Made by a program: the position numbers and the translations under genes. Shown one piece after another: positions 16,943 through 25,215 of a stretch of 64,000 nucleotides of DNA. Origin of the DNA: Chryseobacterium sp. FP211-J200 (lineage in GTDB: Bacteria > Bacteroidota > Bacteroidia > Flavobacteriales > Weeksellaceae); the NCBI RefSeq assembly GCF_001643375.1, contig NZ_LSHB01000067.1, positions 23,354-87,353 of the forward strand. The letters run 5' to 3'. The first letter of the stretch is position 1, and each line of letters starts with the position of its first letter. The notes under the pieces were generated by a model. It was not told the DNA's origin, made no database searches, and saw nothing but the letters and a program-made list of their open reading frames with translations.

Positions 16943-17698
16943 ATGATGAAATACAAAATCCTGATTCTTCTTTTATTGATTTTCAATCTTTCGTTTGCTC
17001 AAAATGATTTGGACAAAACGGAAATTGAGAACATTCAAAAACTGATCAACTTATTTAAAACTAAAAACGTCGACGGAATTTCGAAAATAATTACCTATCC
17101 GTTGAATAGAGAATATCCAATTCCATCAGTCAAAAATGAAGTTGATCTGAAGAAAAGATTCAACCAGATCTTTGATAAAAAAATCATCGGTATCATTTCA
17201 AATTCAAAGATCGATCAATGGTCAGAAGTCGGCTGGCGCGGAATCATGCTCGACAGAGGTGATGTTTGGATAGAATCGGATGGCAGGATCAAGGCTTTAA
17301 ACTATCAAAGTGATTTGGAGATCGCTCAAAAAAACAGACTGATCAATCATGATAAAAATAAACTACATTCATCGTTAAAAACTTTCAAATCACCAACTTA
17401 CAAGATTCAAACAAAAAGTTATCTGATCAGGATTGATGAATTGGCGAACGGAAAATACCGTTACGCTTCCTGGAAAATCGGAAAATCCGAAGCTTCAAAA
17501 CCTGACCTTATCTTAGCAAATGGAGAACTGAAATTCGATGGAAGCGGTGGCAATCACACCATCACTTTTACAAAAGGTGAATATAATTATAATGTTTACA
17601 GAGGCATCATTGGGGAAAGAGATGCGGCAGAAATATCATTGACCGTTGAACAAAATGGTAAAATAATCTTACAACAAGATGGCCAATTATTAGAATAA
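16943..17698 (+). CDS. Secreted protein of unknown function
   Basis: The 251-residue protein begins with a signal peptide (MMKYKILILLLLIFNLSFAQ). An N-terminal helical part (IENIQKLINLFKTKNVDGI) is followed by a mixed segment containing GWRGIMLDRGDVWIESDGRI, then a lysine-rich linker and a beta-rich end (YRYASWKIG, NHTITFTKGEYNYNVY). I do not recognise the family. It follows the MBL hydrolase by 8 bases and is closed by a strong terminator, so it probably shares that transcript. Confidence 0.75.
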   Translation: MMKYKILILLLLIFNLSFAQNDLDKTEIENIQKLINLFKTKNVDGISKIITYPLNREYPIPSVKNEVDLKKRFNQIFDKKIIGIISNSKIDQWSEVGWRGIMLDRGDVWIESDGRIKALNYQSDLEIAQKNRLINHDKNKLHSSLKTFKSPTYKIQTKSYLIRIDELANGKYRYASWKIGKSEASKPDLILANGELKFDGSGGNHTITFTKGEYNYNVYRGIIGERDAAEISLTVEQNGKIILQQDGQLLE

Positions 17699-17699
17699 A

Positions 17700-17730
17700 A
17701 GAACGCTTCCAAGTTGGAAGCGTTCTTTTT
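17700..17730. terminator. Bidirectional terminator between the secreted protein and pckA
   Basis: AGAACGCTTCC (17700-17710) pairs perfectly with GGAAGCGTTCT (17716-17726) around AAGTT. T-runs follow in both directions, serving two convergent genes. Confidence 0.88.
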
Positions 17731-17746
17731 AACAATTATTTCTATT

Positions 17747-19360
17747 TTAATGTTGATGAACTTCTGACAGCACAGGTCCTGATGGAATCAATGCTTTTGC
17801 TTCATCGTTATCTGCAAACTGTTCAAAATACTTGATATATCGCGCAGCAAGATCTTTCGCTTTTTTCTCCCAATCGGAGTTATTCTCGTAAGTATCTCTT
17901 GGATCCAAAATATGTTCAGAAACATTTGGAAGAGAAGTTGGGAATTCCAAATTCATAATTGGAACGTGATCCGTTTTTGCTTTATCAATGCTTCCATCAA
18001 TGATCGCATCGATGATCGCTCTCGTATCTTTCAGAGAAATTCTTTTGCCAGTTCCGTTCCAGCCTGTGTTTACCAAATAAGCTTTTGCATTATGCTCTTT
18101 CATTTTCCCAATCAAAGTTTTGGAATACATGGTTGGATGAAGTGTTAAAAATGCCTCGCCGAAAGCCGGAGAAAAGGATGGCGTTGGTTCTGTAATCCCA
18201 CGCTCTGTTCCTGCTAATTTTGATGTATAACCACAAAGGAAATGATACTGTGCCTGGCATTCTGTCAAAATAGAAACCGGAGGCAAAACCCCAAAAGCAT
18301 CGGCCGACAAGTAAATGATCTTGCTAGCGTGTCCAGCTTTGGATGGTAAAACTATTTTGCTGATGTGATAAATGGGATAAGAAACCCTTGTATTTTCTGT
18401 AATCGATCCATCAGTATAATCTACGTTTCCGTCTTCGTCTGTGATTACATTTTCCAAAAGTGCATCTCTTCTGATCGCACCGAAAATATCGGGTTCTTTT
18501 TCTTTGCTAAGGTCGATCACTTTTGCATAACAGCCACCTTCATAATTGAAAACGCCATTGTTATCCCAGCCATGTTCGTCGTCACCGATGAGATATCGTT
18601 TCGGATCGGCAGAAAGCGTCGTCTTGCCAGTTCCGGAAAGTCCGAAGAAAACAGCAACATCGCCTTTCGCACCAACGTTTGCAGAACAATGCATAGAAGC
18701 CATTCCTTTCAATGGAAGGTAGTAATTCATGATAGAAAACATCCCTTTTTTCATTTCTCCGCCATACCAAGTTCCGCCGATGATCTGCATCTTTTTCGTA
18801 AGGTCGAACATTACAAAAACCTCAGAATTAAGTCCTTGTTTTTCCCAATTTGGATTCACAGAATCAGAAGAATTGATGACCACAAAATCTGGCTCTCCAT
18901 AATTTTGAAGGTCATAATGAGAAGGGCGAATGAACATATTCATCACAAAATGCGCTTGCCAAGCCACTTTGGTTACGAATCGCACTTTCAGCCGGGTGTC
19001 TTCGTTCGATCCGCAATATGTATCAATGACGTAAATGCTTTCATCGGAAAGATCGTTGGTGACAATATCTTTCAGTTCGTCAAAAACTTCTACGGAAGTT
19101 GGGCGGTTGATCGTTCCATCCCACCAGATCGTATCTTTTGTGATGTTGTCATTGACGATATATCTGTCTTTAGGTGATCTACCTGTAAAAATCCCTGTTT
19201 TTACGGCAACTGCGCCAGATTTTGTCAGCACTCCTTTGGCAAAACCAGAATTTTTCGGGTGCATTTCTGCCTGGAAAATTTCTTCGTAAGTTGGATTGTG
19301 GAAGATTTCTTTGGGATTGAAAATGCCTTGACGTTCAAGATAAGATTTTAGCTTTTCCAT
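17747..19360 (-). CDS. pckA: ATP-dependent phosphoenolpyruvate carboxykinase
   Basis: The 537-residue protein is the normal size for ATP-type PEPCK, which converts oxaloacetate and ATP to PEP, CO2 and ADP in the cytoplasm (gluconeogenesis, or reverse carboxylation). It has the kinase-1a P-loop GLSGTGKTT at 240-248, the PEPCK-specific [12 protein letters not shown] near residue 57, IGDDEHGW and the adenine-binding [11 protein letters not shown]. The C-terminus is complete. It is a single-gene unit with its own -7 box and a shared terminator. Confidence 0.97.
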   Translation of the reverse strand: MEKLKSYLERQGIFNPKEIFHNPTYEEIFQAEMHPKNSGFAKGVLTKSGAVAVKTGIFTGRSPKDRYIVNDNITKDTIWWDGTINRPTSVEVFDELKDIVTNDLSDESIYVIDTYCGSNEDTRLKVRFVTKVAWQAHFVMNMFIRPSHYDLQNYGEPDFVVINSSDSVNPNWEKQGLNSEVFVMFDLTKKMQIIGGTWYGGEMKKGMFSIMNYYLPLKGMASMHCSANVGAKGDVAVFFGLSGTGKTTLSADPKRYLIGDDEHGWDNNGVFNYEGGCYAKVIDLSKEKEPDIFGAIRRDALLENVITDEDGNVDYTDGSITENTRVSYPIYHISKIVLPSKAGHASKIIYLSADAFGVLPPVSILTECQAQYHFLCGYTSKLAGTERGITEPTPSFSPAFGEAFLTLHPTMYSKTLIGKMKEHNAKAYLVNTGWNGTGKRISLKDTRAIIDAIIDGSIDKAKTDHVPIMNLEFPTSLPNVSEHILDPRDTYENNSDWEKKAKDLAARYIKYFEQFADNDEAKALIPSGPVLSEVHQH

Positions 19361-19394
19361 TTTTAATTTTTTTTGAAGATTAAAGGTGTTGGGA

Positions 19395-19402
19395 CAAATG
19401 TA
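19395..19402 (-). promoter_or_regulatory. Putative -7 box for pckA
   Basis: On the minus strand this is TACATTTG (TAnnTTTG), 34 bases upstream of the ATG. A weak TTTC is found about 18 bases upstream of it. Confidence 0.5.
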
Positions 19403-19478
19403 AAAATATCAGCGAACTATGAAAGTTTTTATTAACTGATTTTCATCAGTTTAAATTTTATTCATAATTAATTAACAA

Positions 19479-20381
19479 TCAATTAATTAAATCATCCCAA
19501 GAAAATATTTTACCGAAACCGTGCGTTTTAAAATAGGCTTTATAATCTCCAAATTTTGACGCAAGAACGAAATCTCCGCCCCAAGCACCCAAACTTTTGA
19601 CAAAGCCGGGATAGTTTTGGAAATATTTTTCTTTCACGGCAGGAGTTCCAAGAAAAATAGCAAGTTTTTGCTCGTGAATGGTCATCAATTGTGAAAATTC
19701 TTCCAAATTCTGACTATTGAGGACCAGTTTGGTTAATTCAGAATATTCATTGATTAATTCTGTTGAAGTTGCCTTTGACTTGTAATGAGAAATCCCCTCT
19801 CGTGTGTCTTGTTTTTGATTGAGGTGGATGAAGATCAAGTCATCTTTAAAGCTTGGATCAAAGTTCACTTTCTCATAAACCCTTTCTGGAAAACGACTGT
19901 AAAGAACTGCGGACTTTTCCTTTGCCACAGCCACATCATAACCACTGCCGCCGAGACTTATTTCATTAAGGACAAAAGGATCGATCTCTGCCCATTCGCC
20001 GAGATTGCTCATCAAAGTGGAACTACTGCCCAATCCGAAATCCGAAGGAAACTGGAGATTGGTTTTAAGATGATAAGAATTGTTTGTTTTAAATTTGATC
20101 TCAGAAAGTTCCTGAACATTTTTCAAAACATTTAGAATAAACTCGGATGCTTTTTGATCATTGGTTTTAATGATAGTCCAAGTTTTATAATCAATAATGG
20201 TTTCCAGCCACAATTGGTCTTGATGATAAGCATTCCAATAGATCAGTGACCTCTCATCATCACTCTCGTCAAAAAAAAACTCTTGTCCTAGCTTTGTGGG
20301 AACAGTCAGGACAAGAGCACCATCAACAGCAACATATTCTGAGGTCAGCATCAGCTTTCCGGGTGAAAATATTCTGTTCAT
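19479..20381 (-). CDS. GHMP-family kinase (GYDIA subgroup)
   Basis: The 300-residue protein begins MNRIFSPGKLMLTSEYVAVDGA, the substrate-binding opening of GHMP kinases. The ATP loop is FPSDFGLGSSSTLMSNL (about residues 112-128), and GGSGYDVAVAKEKSAVLY contains the GYD-x-A element that names a Bacteroidota subgroup. Related kinases phosphorylate mevalonate or phosphomevalonate. Bacteroidota of this group often use the mevalonate route, so an isoprenoid role is plausible but not shown; no other mevalonate gene is in view. It lies 11 bases after fabD on the same strand. Confidence 0.85.
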   Translation of the reverse strand: MNRIFSPGKLMLTSEYVAVDGALVLTVPTKLGQEFFFDESDDERSLIYWNAYHQDQLWLETIIDYKTWTIIKTNDQKASEFILNVLKNVQELSEIKFKTNNSYHLKTNLQFPSDFGLGSSSTLMSNLGEWAEIDPFVLNEISLGGSGYDVAVAKEKSAVLYSRFPERVYEKVNFDPSFKDDLIFIHLNQKQDTREGISHYKSKATSTELINEYSELTKLVLNSQNLEEFSQLMTIHEQKLAIFLGTPAVKEKYFQNYPGFVKSLGAWGGDFVLASKFGDYKAYFKTHGFGKIFSWDDLIN

Positions 20382-20392
20382 TAATTAAATTT

Positions 20393-21268
20393 TTAGATTG
20401 CAGACGCAACGGAAACTTCAGAATTGATCTTCTTGATCAAACCTTGAAGCGTTTTTCCAGGACCAACTTCCACGAAGTTATCTGCGCCGTCTTTAATCAT
20501 ATTCTGTACACTTTGTGTCCATTTTACAGGACCGGTCAATTGTGCGATCAGATTTTTTTTGATCTCTTCCGGATCAGAAACTGCAGTCGTCGTAATGTTC
20601 TGGTAAACCGGAATCGTTGCATTTCTGAATTTCGTATTCTCAATGGCTGCTGCCAATCTTTCTTGTGCAGGCATCATCAAAGGTGAATGGAAAGCGCCAT
20701 TTACAGGCAAGATCAATGCTCTTTTTGCGCCAGCTGCTTTCAAAGCTTCACAAGCTTTTTCTACAGAAGTGGTCTCACCAGAAATCACCAATTGGCCAGG
20801 ACAGTTGTAATTTGCAGGAACCACGATTCCTTCTATTCCTGCGCAGATATCCTCCACTTTGGAATCTTCAAGACCAAGAATTGCGGCCATAGAACTTGGA
20901 TTGATGTCGCAAGCCATCTGCATGGCCTGAGCTCTTTCGTAAACCAACTTCAGTCCATCTTCGAAAGACAAAACACCGTTGGCAACCAGAGCGGAAAATT
21001 CTCCCAAAGAATGTCCTGCCACCATTTGAGCGCCTAGTCCGTTTGCAACTTTCACTGCCGCTACAGAGTGCAAGAAAATAGCCGGTTGAGTTACGCTGGT
21101 TTTTTTAAGGTCTTCGTCTGTCCCGTTGAACATAATTGAAACAAGGTCAAAACCAAGGATCTCATTGGCGGAATCCATCAAGTCTTTCACATCTTTTCGG
21201 GAATCGTACAATTCTTTCCCCATTCCTACATACTGCGAACCCTGACCAGGAAATACAAGTGCTTTCAT
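20393..21268 (-). CDS. fabD: Malonyl-CoA:ACP transacylase
   Basis: The 291-residue cytoplasmic enzyme loads malonate onto acyl carrier protein at the start of fatty acid synthesis. It has FPGQGSQYVGMG at residues 6-17, the nucleophile elbow GHSLGE with Ser87, YNCPGQLVISG, and GAFHSPLM carrying the catalytic His. The size is normal. It is followed by the GHMP kinase gene 11 bases downstream. A short array of 7-base repeats lies just ahead of the start codon. Confidence 0.97.
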   Translation of the reverse strand: MKALVFPGQGSQYVGMGKELYDSRKDVKDLMDSANEILGFDLVSIMFNGTDEDLKKTSVTQPAIFLHSVAAVKVANGLGAQMVAGHSLGEFSALVANGVLSFEDGLKLVYERAQAMQMACDINPSSMAAILGLEDSKVEDICAGIEGIVVPANYNCPGQLVISGETTSVEKACEALKAAGAKRALILPVNGAFHSPLMMPAQERLAAAIENTKFRNATIPVYQNITTTAVSDPEEIKKNLIAQLTGPVKWTQSVQNMIKDGADNFVEVGPGKTLQGLIKKINSEVSVASAI

Positions 21269-21280
21269 ATTTTATATAAA

Positions 21281-21308
21281 TGATAATTGATGAATGATAG
21301 TTGACCGA
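21281..21308 (-). repeat. Degenerate heptamer repeat upstream of fabD
   Basis: On the plus strand this reads TGATAAT-TGATGAA-TGATAGT-TGACCGA, four units of a 7-base TGAnnnn pattern. It ends 12 bases before the fabD start. A similar array lies upstream of nusA at 37477-37504. Confidence 0.6.
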
Positions 21309-21330
21309 TTCATCGTTATTTTAAATTTAA

Positions 21331-23343
21331 TTATTGCATCAATCTTACAACTCTGTAACCATTGTTGATGTACGCACCATTTGGTTTCGCTTTTACAAAT
21401 TCGAATTTTGTAGCGAGTTGAGTCTGTGATTTTCCAATTTGTTTGAAGATCTCTCCTTTTTTGTTTTCTCTAGTCAGCATGTCATTCATCACATCAAAAC
21501 CGATCACGGCATATTTGGATGGTGCTTTGCAATATTTCGCCTTGTAATCTGCAAGAACTTGCTTTTCGAAATCGCCATCGTAATTGATCTTTCTGTCCAT
21601 CAGATAAACCAAACTGGATTTTGAAAGGTCATCTACATTCTTTTCAAAACTTGGACTGTAGAACATACTGAATGCTTTGAAACCTTCTGTCTGTTTTCCT
21701 AGTGCAATGATCTTGGAGGCAAATGCAGTTCCAGCAGAGTCATTGTCGTCTGCTAAAATCGCAATCACTGGAACAGATTGTCCCGTCATCATGTTGTTCT
21801 CCAACTGGATCTCGTTTGATGAATTGACGATCACAATATTTGCTTTCGCTAAAGATTTTTCCAAACCAGCTTTGATCGCATTGGCGTTCGCTTTGGAATT
21901 ATCTGCAACGATATATATTTTCTGGTCTTGATAAACCTGAGAAACTTCTTTCACGATCCTGTCCGAATAAACAGTGTTTTCTGTCTCAACGATGATCAGA
22001 TTATTGTAATCGAAAAGATCAGAAGAGTTGGCAAAAGGCGCCACTACCGGAATATTTTTTTGTTTTACATAATTAAGGACCTCCAAAATACTCGATTTGA
22101 AAAATGGCCCCACGATAAGATCCGTATTATCTTGATTGATCTGAGAAAGACTGTTTTTAAAAGTGACTTCGTTTCCTGCATCAACCACTTTGATATCCAG
22201 TTTCTGTCCTGATTTCGCATTTCTTTCCGCCGCTAATTTTGCTCCGGTCAAGAAATCCATAGACATTGTTCTGTATTTTGCGTCATTCGCATCAAATCCG
22301 AAAGGCAACATCAAGACCACGCTCAAAACATCACCCGCTTTTTTGGAATACATCGGATCTTGTTTCTTGATCTTCAAGGTCATTCCCGCTTTTAATCCGT
22401 CAACTAAATTTGGATTTAGGGAAATCAACTGATCCAATGTCACGTTGAAATGGTTCATAATACTGAACATCGTATCACCACTTTGAACCGTGTAGGTCAC
22501 ATAATCGTCCTCTGACGTGGAAGTATTTCCTGAGGCAGAAGAAGTTGCACTTGGAGCAGAAGTTTGCGTTGTGGTAACAGTTTTTGTAGCTGGAGCCGAA
22601 GTCGAATTATTTTGAGAATTGTCTTCAACATTTATAGTATTGGATTCTGACCCAGAAACTCTAATCGATTCTCCAGGTTTCAGTCCTGCAGCTTCCAAGC
22701 CAGGATTCAGCGCAAACAATTGCTTCTGTGTCAGGTTGAATTGTCTTGAGATTTTATAATAATTGTCCTTTGTCTGGACAACATACATTCCTTTTGCAGG
22801 TTCAGAAGCAACAGACTCTGTTTTCGTAACCGTTTTAACTTCTGGTGTTTTTTCTACAACAGTGGTAGTTTGTGCAACAGCTGAAGAAGATGAATCACCA
22901 TATTTCAGGATACTATCCAAAGGCAGATTGACCTTGTCGCCGATCTTCAAGTGAGAATCCAATTCTGGGTTCAACTTTCTGAGATCAGCTTCTGAGATCT
23001 TATATTGTTTTGTGATGCCGTAAACCGTTTGTTTTGGCTGCAAAGTGATCGTTCCTGTTTTACCAGAAACGGTTCCAGAAGTTACTGGAGTAGCCTTTAC
23101 TGGCGTTACGGTTGGTGTTACGGTTTTTGTTGAGCTTCCTGTTTTAGCAACTATCAAGACATCACCGATCTTTAAACCGCCATCTTTTTTGGACGGGTTC
23201 AGTTTGTACAATTCATCGATGGACAAACCGTACTGTTTGGAAATCCCGTAAGGCGTTTCCTTTGGCGCAACGGTGTGCGTTTTCTGTGCTGAAAGACCTA
23301 AAAAGGCAGCTACTGCGGATAAAATGAAAATTTTGTTTATCAT
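21331..23343 (-). CDS. LysM-repeat protein fused to a periplasmic-binding-like domain
   Basis: The 670-residue secreted protein has a signal peptide (about residues 1-19). Four LysM modules follow, recognisable as YGISKQYGLSIDELYKLNP, YGITKQYKISEADLRKLNP, YKISRQFNLTQKQLFALNP and FSIMNHFNVTLDQLISLNP, joined by Ser/Thr/Val-rich linkers. LysM binds peptidoglycan. From about residue 340 a type 1 periplasmic-binding fold begins (VVLMLPFGFD, DLIVGPFFKS, IPVVAPFANSS, KYAVIGFDVMNDML), as in LivK or LpoA. A cell-wall-anchored sensor or a regulator of murein synthesis is possible; no transport genes are adjacent. Confidence 0.87.
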   Translation of the reverse strand: MINKIFILSAVAAFLGLSAQKTHTVAPKETPYGISKQYGLSIDELYKLNPSKKDGGLKIGDVLIVAKTGSSTKTVTPTVTPVKATPVTSGTVSGKTGTITLQPKQTVYGITKQYKISEADLRKLNPELDSHLKIGDKVNLPLDSILKYGDSSSSAVAQTTTVVEKTPEVKTVTKTESVASEPAKGMYVVQTKDNYYKISRQFNLTQKQLFALNPGLEAAGLKPGESIRVSGSESNTINVEDNSQNNSTSAPATKTVTTTQTSAPSATSSASGNTSTSEDDYVTYTVQSGDTMFSIMNHFNVTLDQLISLNPNLVDGLKAGMTLKIKKQDPMYSKKAGDVLSVVLMLPFGFDANDAKYRTMSMDFLTGAKLAAERNAKSGQKLDIKVVDAGNEVTFKNSLSQINQDNTDLIVGPFFKSSILEVLNYVKQKNIPVVAPFANSSDLFDYNNLIIVETENTVYSDRIVKEVSQVYQDQKIYIVADNSKANANAIKAGLEKSLAKANIVIVNSSNEIQLENNMMTGQSVPVIAILADDNDSAGTAFASKIIALGKQTEGFKAFSMFYSPSFEKNVDDLSKSSLVYLMDRKINYDGDFEKQVLADYKAKYCKAPSKYAVIGFDVMNDMLTRENKKGEIFKQIGKSQTQLATKFEFVKAKPNGAYINNGYRVVRLMQ

Positions 23344-23361
23344 TCTTTTTTAATAATGATA

Positions 23362-23369
23362 CAAAAATA
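23362..23369 (-). promoter_or_regulatory. Putative -7 box for the LysM protein
   Basis: On the minus strand this is TATTTTTG, 18 bases before the ATG. The -33 element is not clear. Confidence 0.45.
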
Positions 23370-23380
23370 ATGCTTTCAGA

Positions 23381-24955
23381 TTAAATGGGCGAAATTATTA
23401 ATTCGGATTTTTGAACATTCATTTTTTGGTAGCTTTCGTCGATCCATTGTTTGCCAAGATCGGCGTAGAACACGCTGAAATTGAAAACCCGTTCCTGCCA
23501 ATTTCCGCCTGGGTGGACTTTCAGAAATAAACCTTGCATCTGGTCAAAACGTTCAGACTGCTTTGTTTTTTCGGCTTTCAGAAGGCGTTTCTGCATTCTC
23601 TTGAAAGATTTCAGTTGTCGGGTCTCCTCTGCTTCCACAAGGTTGAGGAACGTTTTTTCAGTTTCCGAAGCTTTGTTTTTAAGTTCTGAAAACGAACCTA
23701 TCAATTGAAGCTCTTTTTCTGTCAGAAGTAATTTGATATCGTTGTTCTCAAGAATTTTCTGGTTCAATACTTCGGCAAAATTTTCGAAGAAGTTTTCAAT
23801 TTCCAAACCTGAATTTTCAATTTTCTTAAACGTTTTTTCTGCAAGGAAAAGCATGGAATTTCTTGGGATCAAAATCGGAAAAGGAAGATCGATGGATTTG
23901 AAATGATCTTTCAACTCGATCCAGTACATGATCTCAGCATTTCCACCGACATAAGCTAAATTTGGTAAAACCGATTCCTGATAAGCCGGACGCAGAACTG
24001 CATTTGGACTAAATTTCTCAGGATGCTTTTCCAGTTCATTTAGGATTTCTTCTTGCGTAAATTTCAAATTTGTGTCAAGAATTTGAAATTCATAATTGAT
24101 CTTCTCGATTCGGTTTCTGGTTTCTGAAAGATAAAATAAATTGATCTCTCTTGGGTTGACCTGAACTTTGTGATATTCTTTTTCCAGAAATTCTCTCTGC
24201 GTTTTTGTGGTTTCGAAGAGTTGGTTTGATAACAATTCTTTCTTGAAAATATCTTTGACCTGAGATTTCAATTCAGTTGAATTTCCATCGATTGTCAATA
24301 ATCCATAATCAGCAAACAGTTGATTCACCAAATATCGGATGGCTTGTGTGTGGGAATTTCCTTTTTTGTAGGCGTTTTTGATCCACAGAATCAATTCGGT
24401 TCCATAGAGATGATCTTTGAATTCTTTCTCGAATTCCTGAATGAAATATTGATCATCTATTTTGATATTTCCAACGTCGCCACCAGAATTGCCTTTGATC
24501 TCGTAATAATGTTCGCGCGTTTTGAAATGGTCGATCTCTTCGAAATCGTGATCTTCTGTGGCCATCCAAAATATGGGAACGAAGTGGTGATCCGGGAAAT
24601 TTGATTTTAGAAATTCTGCGGTTTTGATGGTCTGCAAAATCTTATAAATAAAGAAAACCGGTCCTGTGAAAAGATTGAGCTGATGTCCTGTTGTGATCGT
24701 GAATGTATTGCTTTCCTTGAGTGAGAAAAGAAATTCCAACTGTTTGGGTGACAGTTGCGATTCTTGATTTTGTGAAAAGATGGTATTATAAAGAACTTTC
24801 CTTTTCTCATCTGAAAATGATTTTTGTTTGTCAGCAATCTGAATTTTGAAGTTCTCCAGATCAAAAATTTTGTTCTGAAATCCGTCCAGCTTTTTTCCTA
24901 GAAAATCCTTGATGAGTTTTGGAATGCTGTTTATATTTTCGAAATCAATCGTCAT
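23381..24955 (-). CDS. bshC: Bacillithiol biosynthesis cysteine-adding enzyme BshC
   Basis: The start is set at 24955 (MTIDFENINSIPKLIKDFLG), giving 525 residues as in other BshC proteins; the longer frame adds 38 unrelated residues. BshC joins cysteine to glucosaminyl-malate in the last step of bacillithiol synthesis. Signatures are TTGHQLNLFTGPVFFIYKI near residue 90, FWMATEDHDFEEI and LPNLAYVGGNAEIMYW. A coiled region follows (residues about 420-480, LKNKASETEKTFLNLVEAEETRQL). BshA and BshB are not in the window. Bacillithiol is known in many Bacteroidota as well as Firmicutes. Confidence 0.95.
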   Translation of the reverse strand: MTIDFENINSIPKLIKDFLGKKLDGFQNKIFDLENFKIQIADKQKSFSDEKRKVLYNTIFSQNQESQLSPKQLEFLFSLKESNTFTITTGHQLNLFTGPVFFIYKILQTIKTAEFLKSNFPDHHFVPIFWMATEDHDFEEIDHFKTREHYYEIKGNSGGDVGNIKIDDQYFIQEFEKEFKDHLYGTELILWIKNAYKKGNSHTQAIRYLVNQLFADYGLLTIDGNSTELKSQVKDIFKKELLSNQLFETTKTQREFLEKEYHKVQVNPREINLFYLSETRNRIEKINYEFQILDTNLKFTQEEILNELEKHPEKFSPNAVLRPAYQESVLPNLAYVGGNAEIMYWIELKDHFKSIDLPFPILIPRNSMLFLAEKTFKKIENSGLEIENFFENFAEVLNQKILENNDIKLLLTEKELQLIGSFSELKNKASETEKTFLNLVEAEETRQLKSFKRMQKRLLKAEKTKQSERFDQMQGLFLKVHPGGNWQERVFNFSVFYADLGKQWIDESYQKMNVQKSELIISPI

Positions 24956-25088
24956 TTTGGTTGGTGGTTGTTTACTTGAAGATATTAAACGCAAAGCGCG
25001 CAAAGTTTTTTTTAAATTACTAATTGTTTTTAAGACTCGCAAAGACGTAAAACTCATCAAAGAAAACAATGTTTATTATGTTGTAGTT

Positions 25089-25206
25089 GCAGCCCGACTT
25101 GAACGGAGCTCTTTTTTGTAATTGCGATGGTTGAAAATGATATTTTGATGGCCTCACGTGTTCGCAATAACAAAAAAAGCGGGAGTGGAAGGCGGAAATA
25201 GCTGCC
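25089..25206 (-). repeat. Dispersed inverted-repeat element, copy 2
   Basis: Reverse-complemented, this block lines up with the element at 6509-6625: CCGCCTTCCACTCCCGC, then TTTTTTTGTTATTGCGA, a variable centre, TCGCAATTACAAAAAAGAGC and CCGTTCAAGTCGGG. Its outer ends GGCAGC and GCTGC are complementary to each other but differ from the ends of copy 1 (GCGCC and GGCGC). It fills the gap between the porin and bshC. The tRNA-like string CGACTTGAACGG belongs to the repeat. Confidence 0.75.
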
Positions 25207-25215
25207 ATAATTAAA

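Noticed and set aside
18365..19177. 270-codon open frame antisense to pckA
   Set aside because: It is the mirror of a strongly conserved enzyme and its long length reflects codon bias of pckA; no family features are seen.
19785..20135. Long open frame on the plus strand inside the GHMP kinase gene
   Set aside because: It is antisense to a gene with clear family motifs, has no ribosome site and its translation has no recognisable domain.
24956..25069. Extended N-terminus for BshC
   Set aside because: The extra residues are basic and unlike BshC, and the family length is matched by starting at 24955.
25085..25115. String resembling a tRNA T-arm (CGACTTGAACGG)
   Set aside because: No cloverleaf can be drawn around it, and the same string occurs in the other copy of the dispersed repeat element at 6600-6622.
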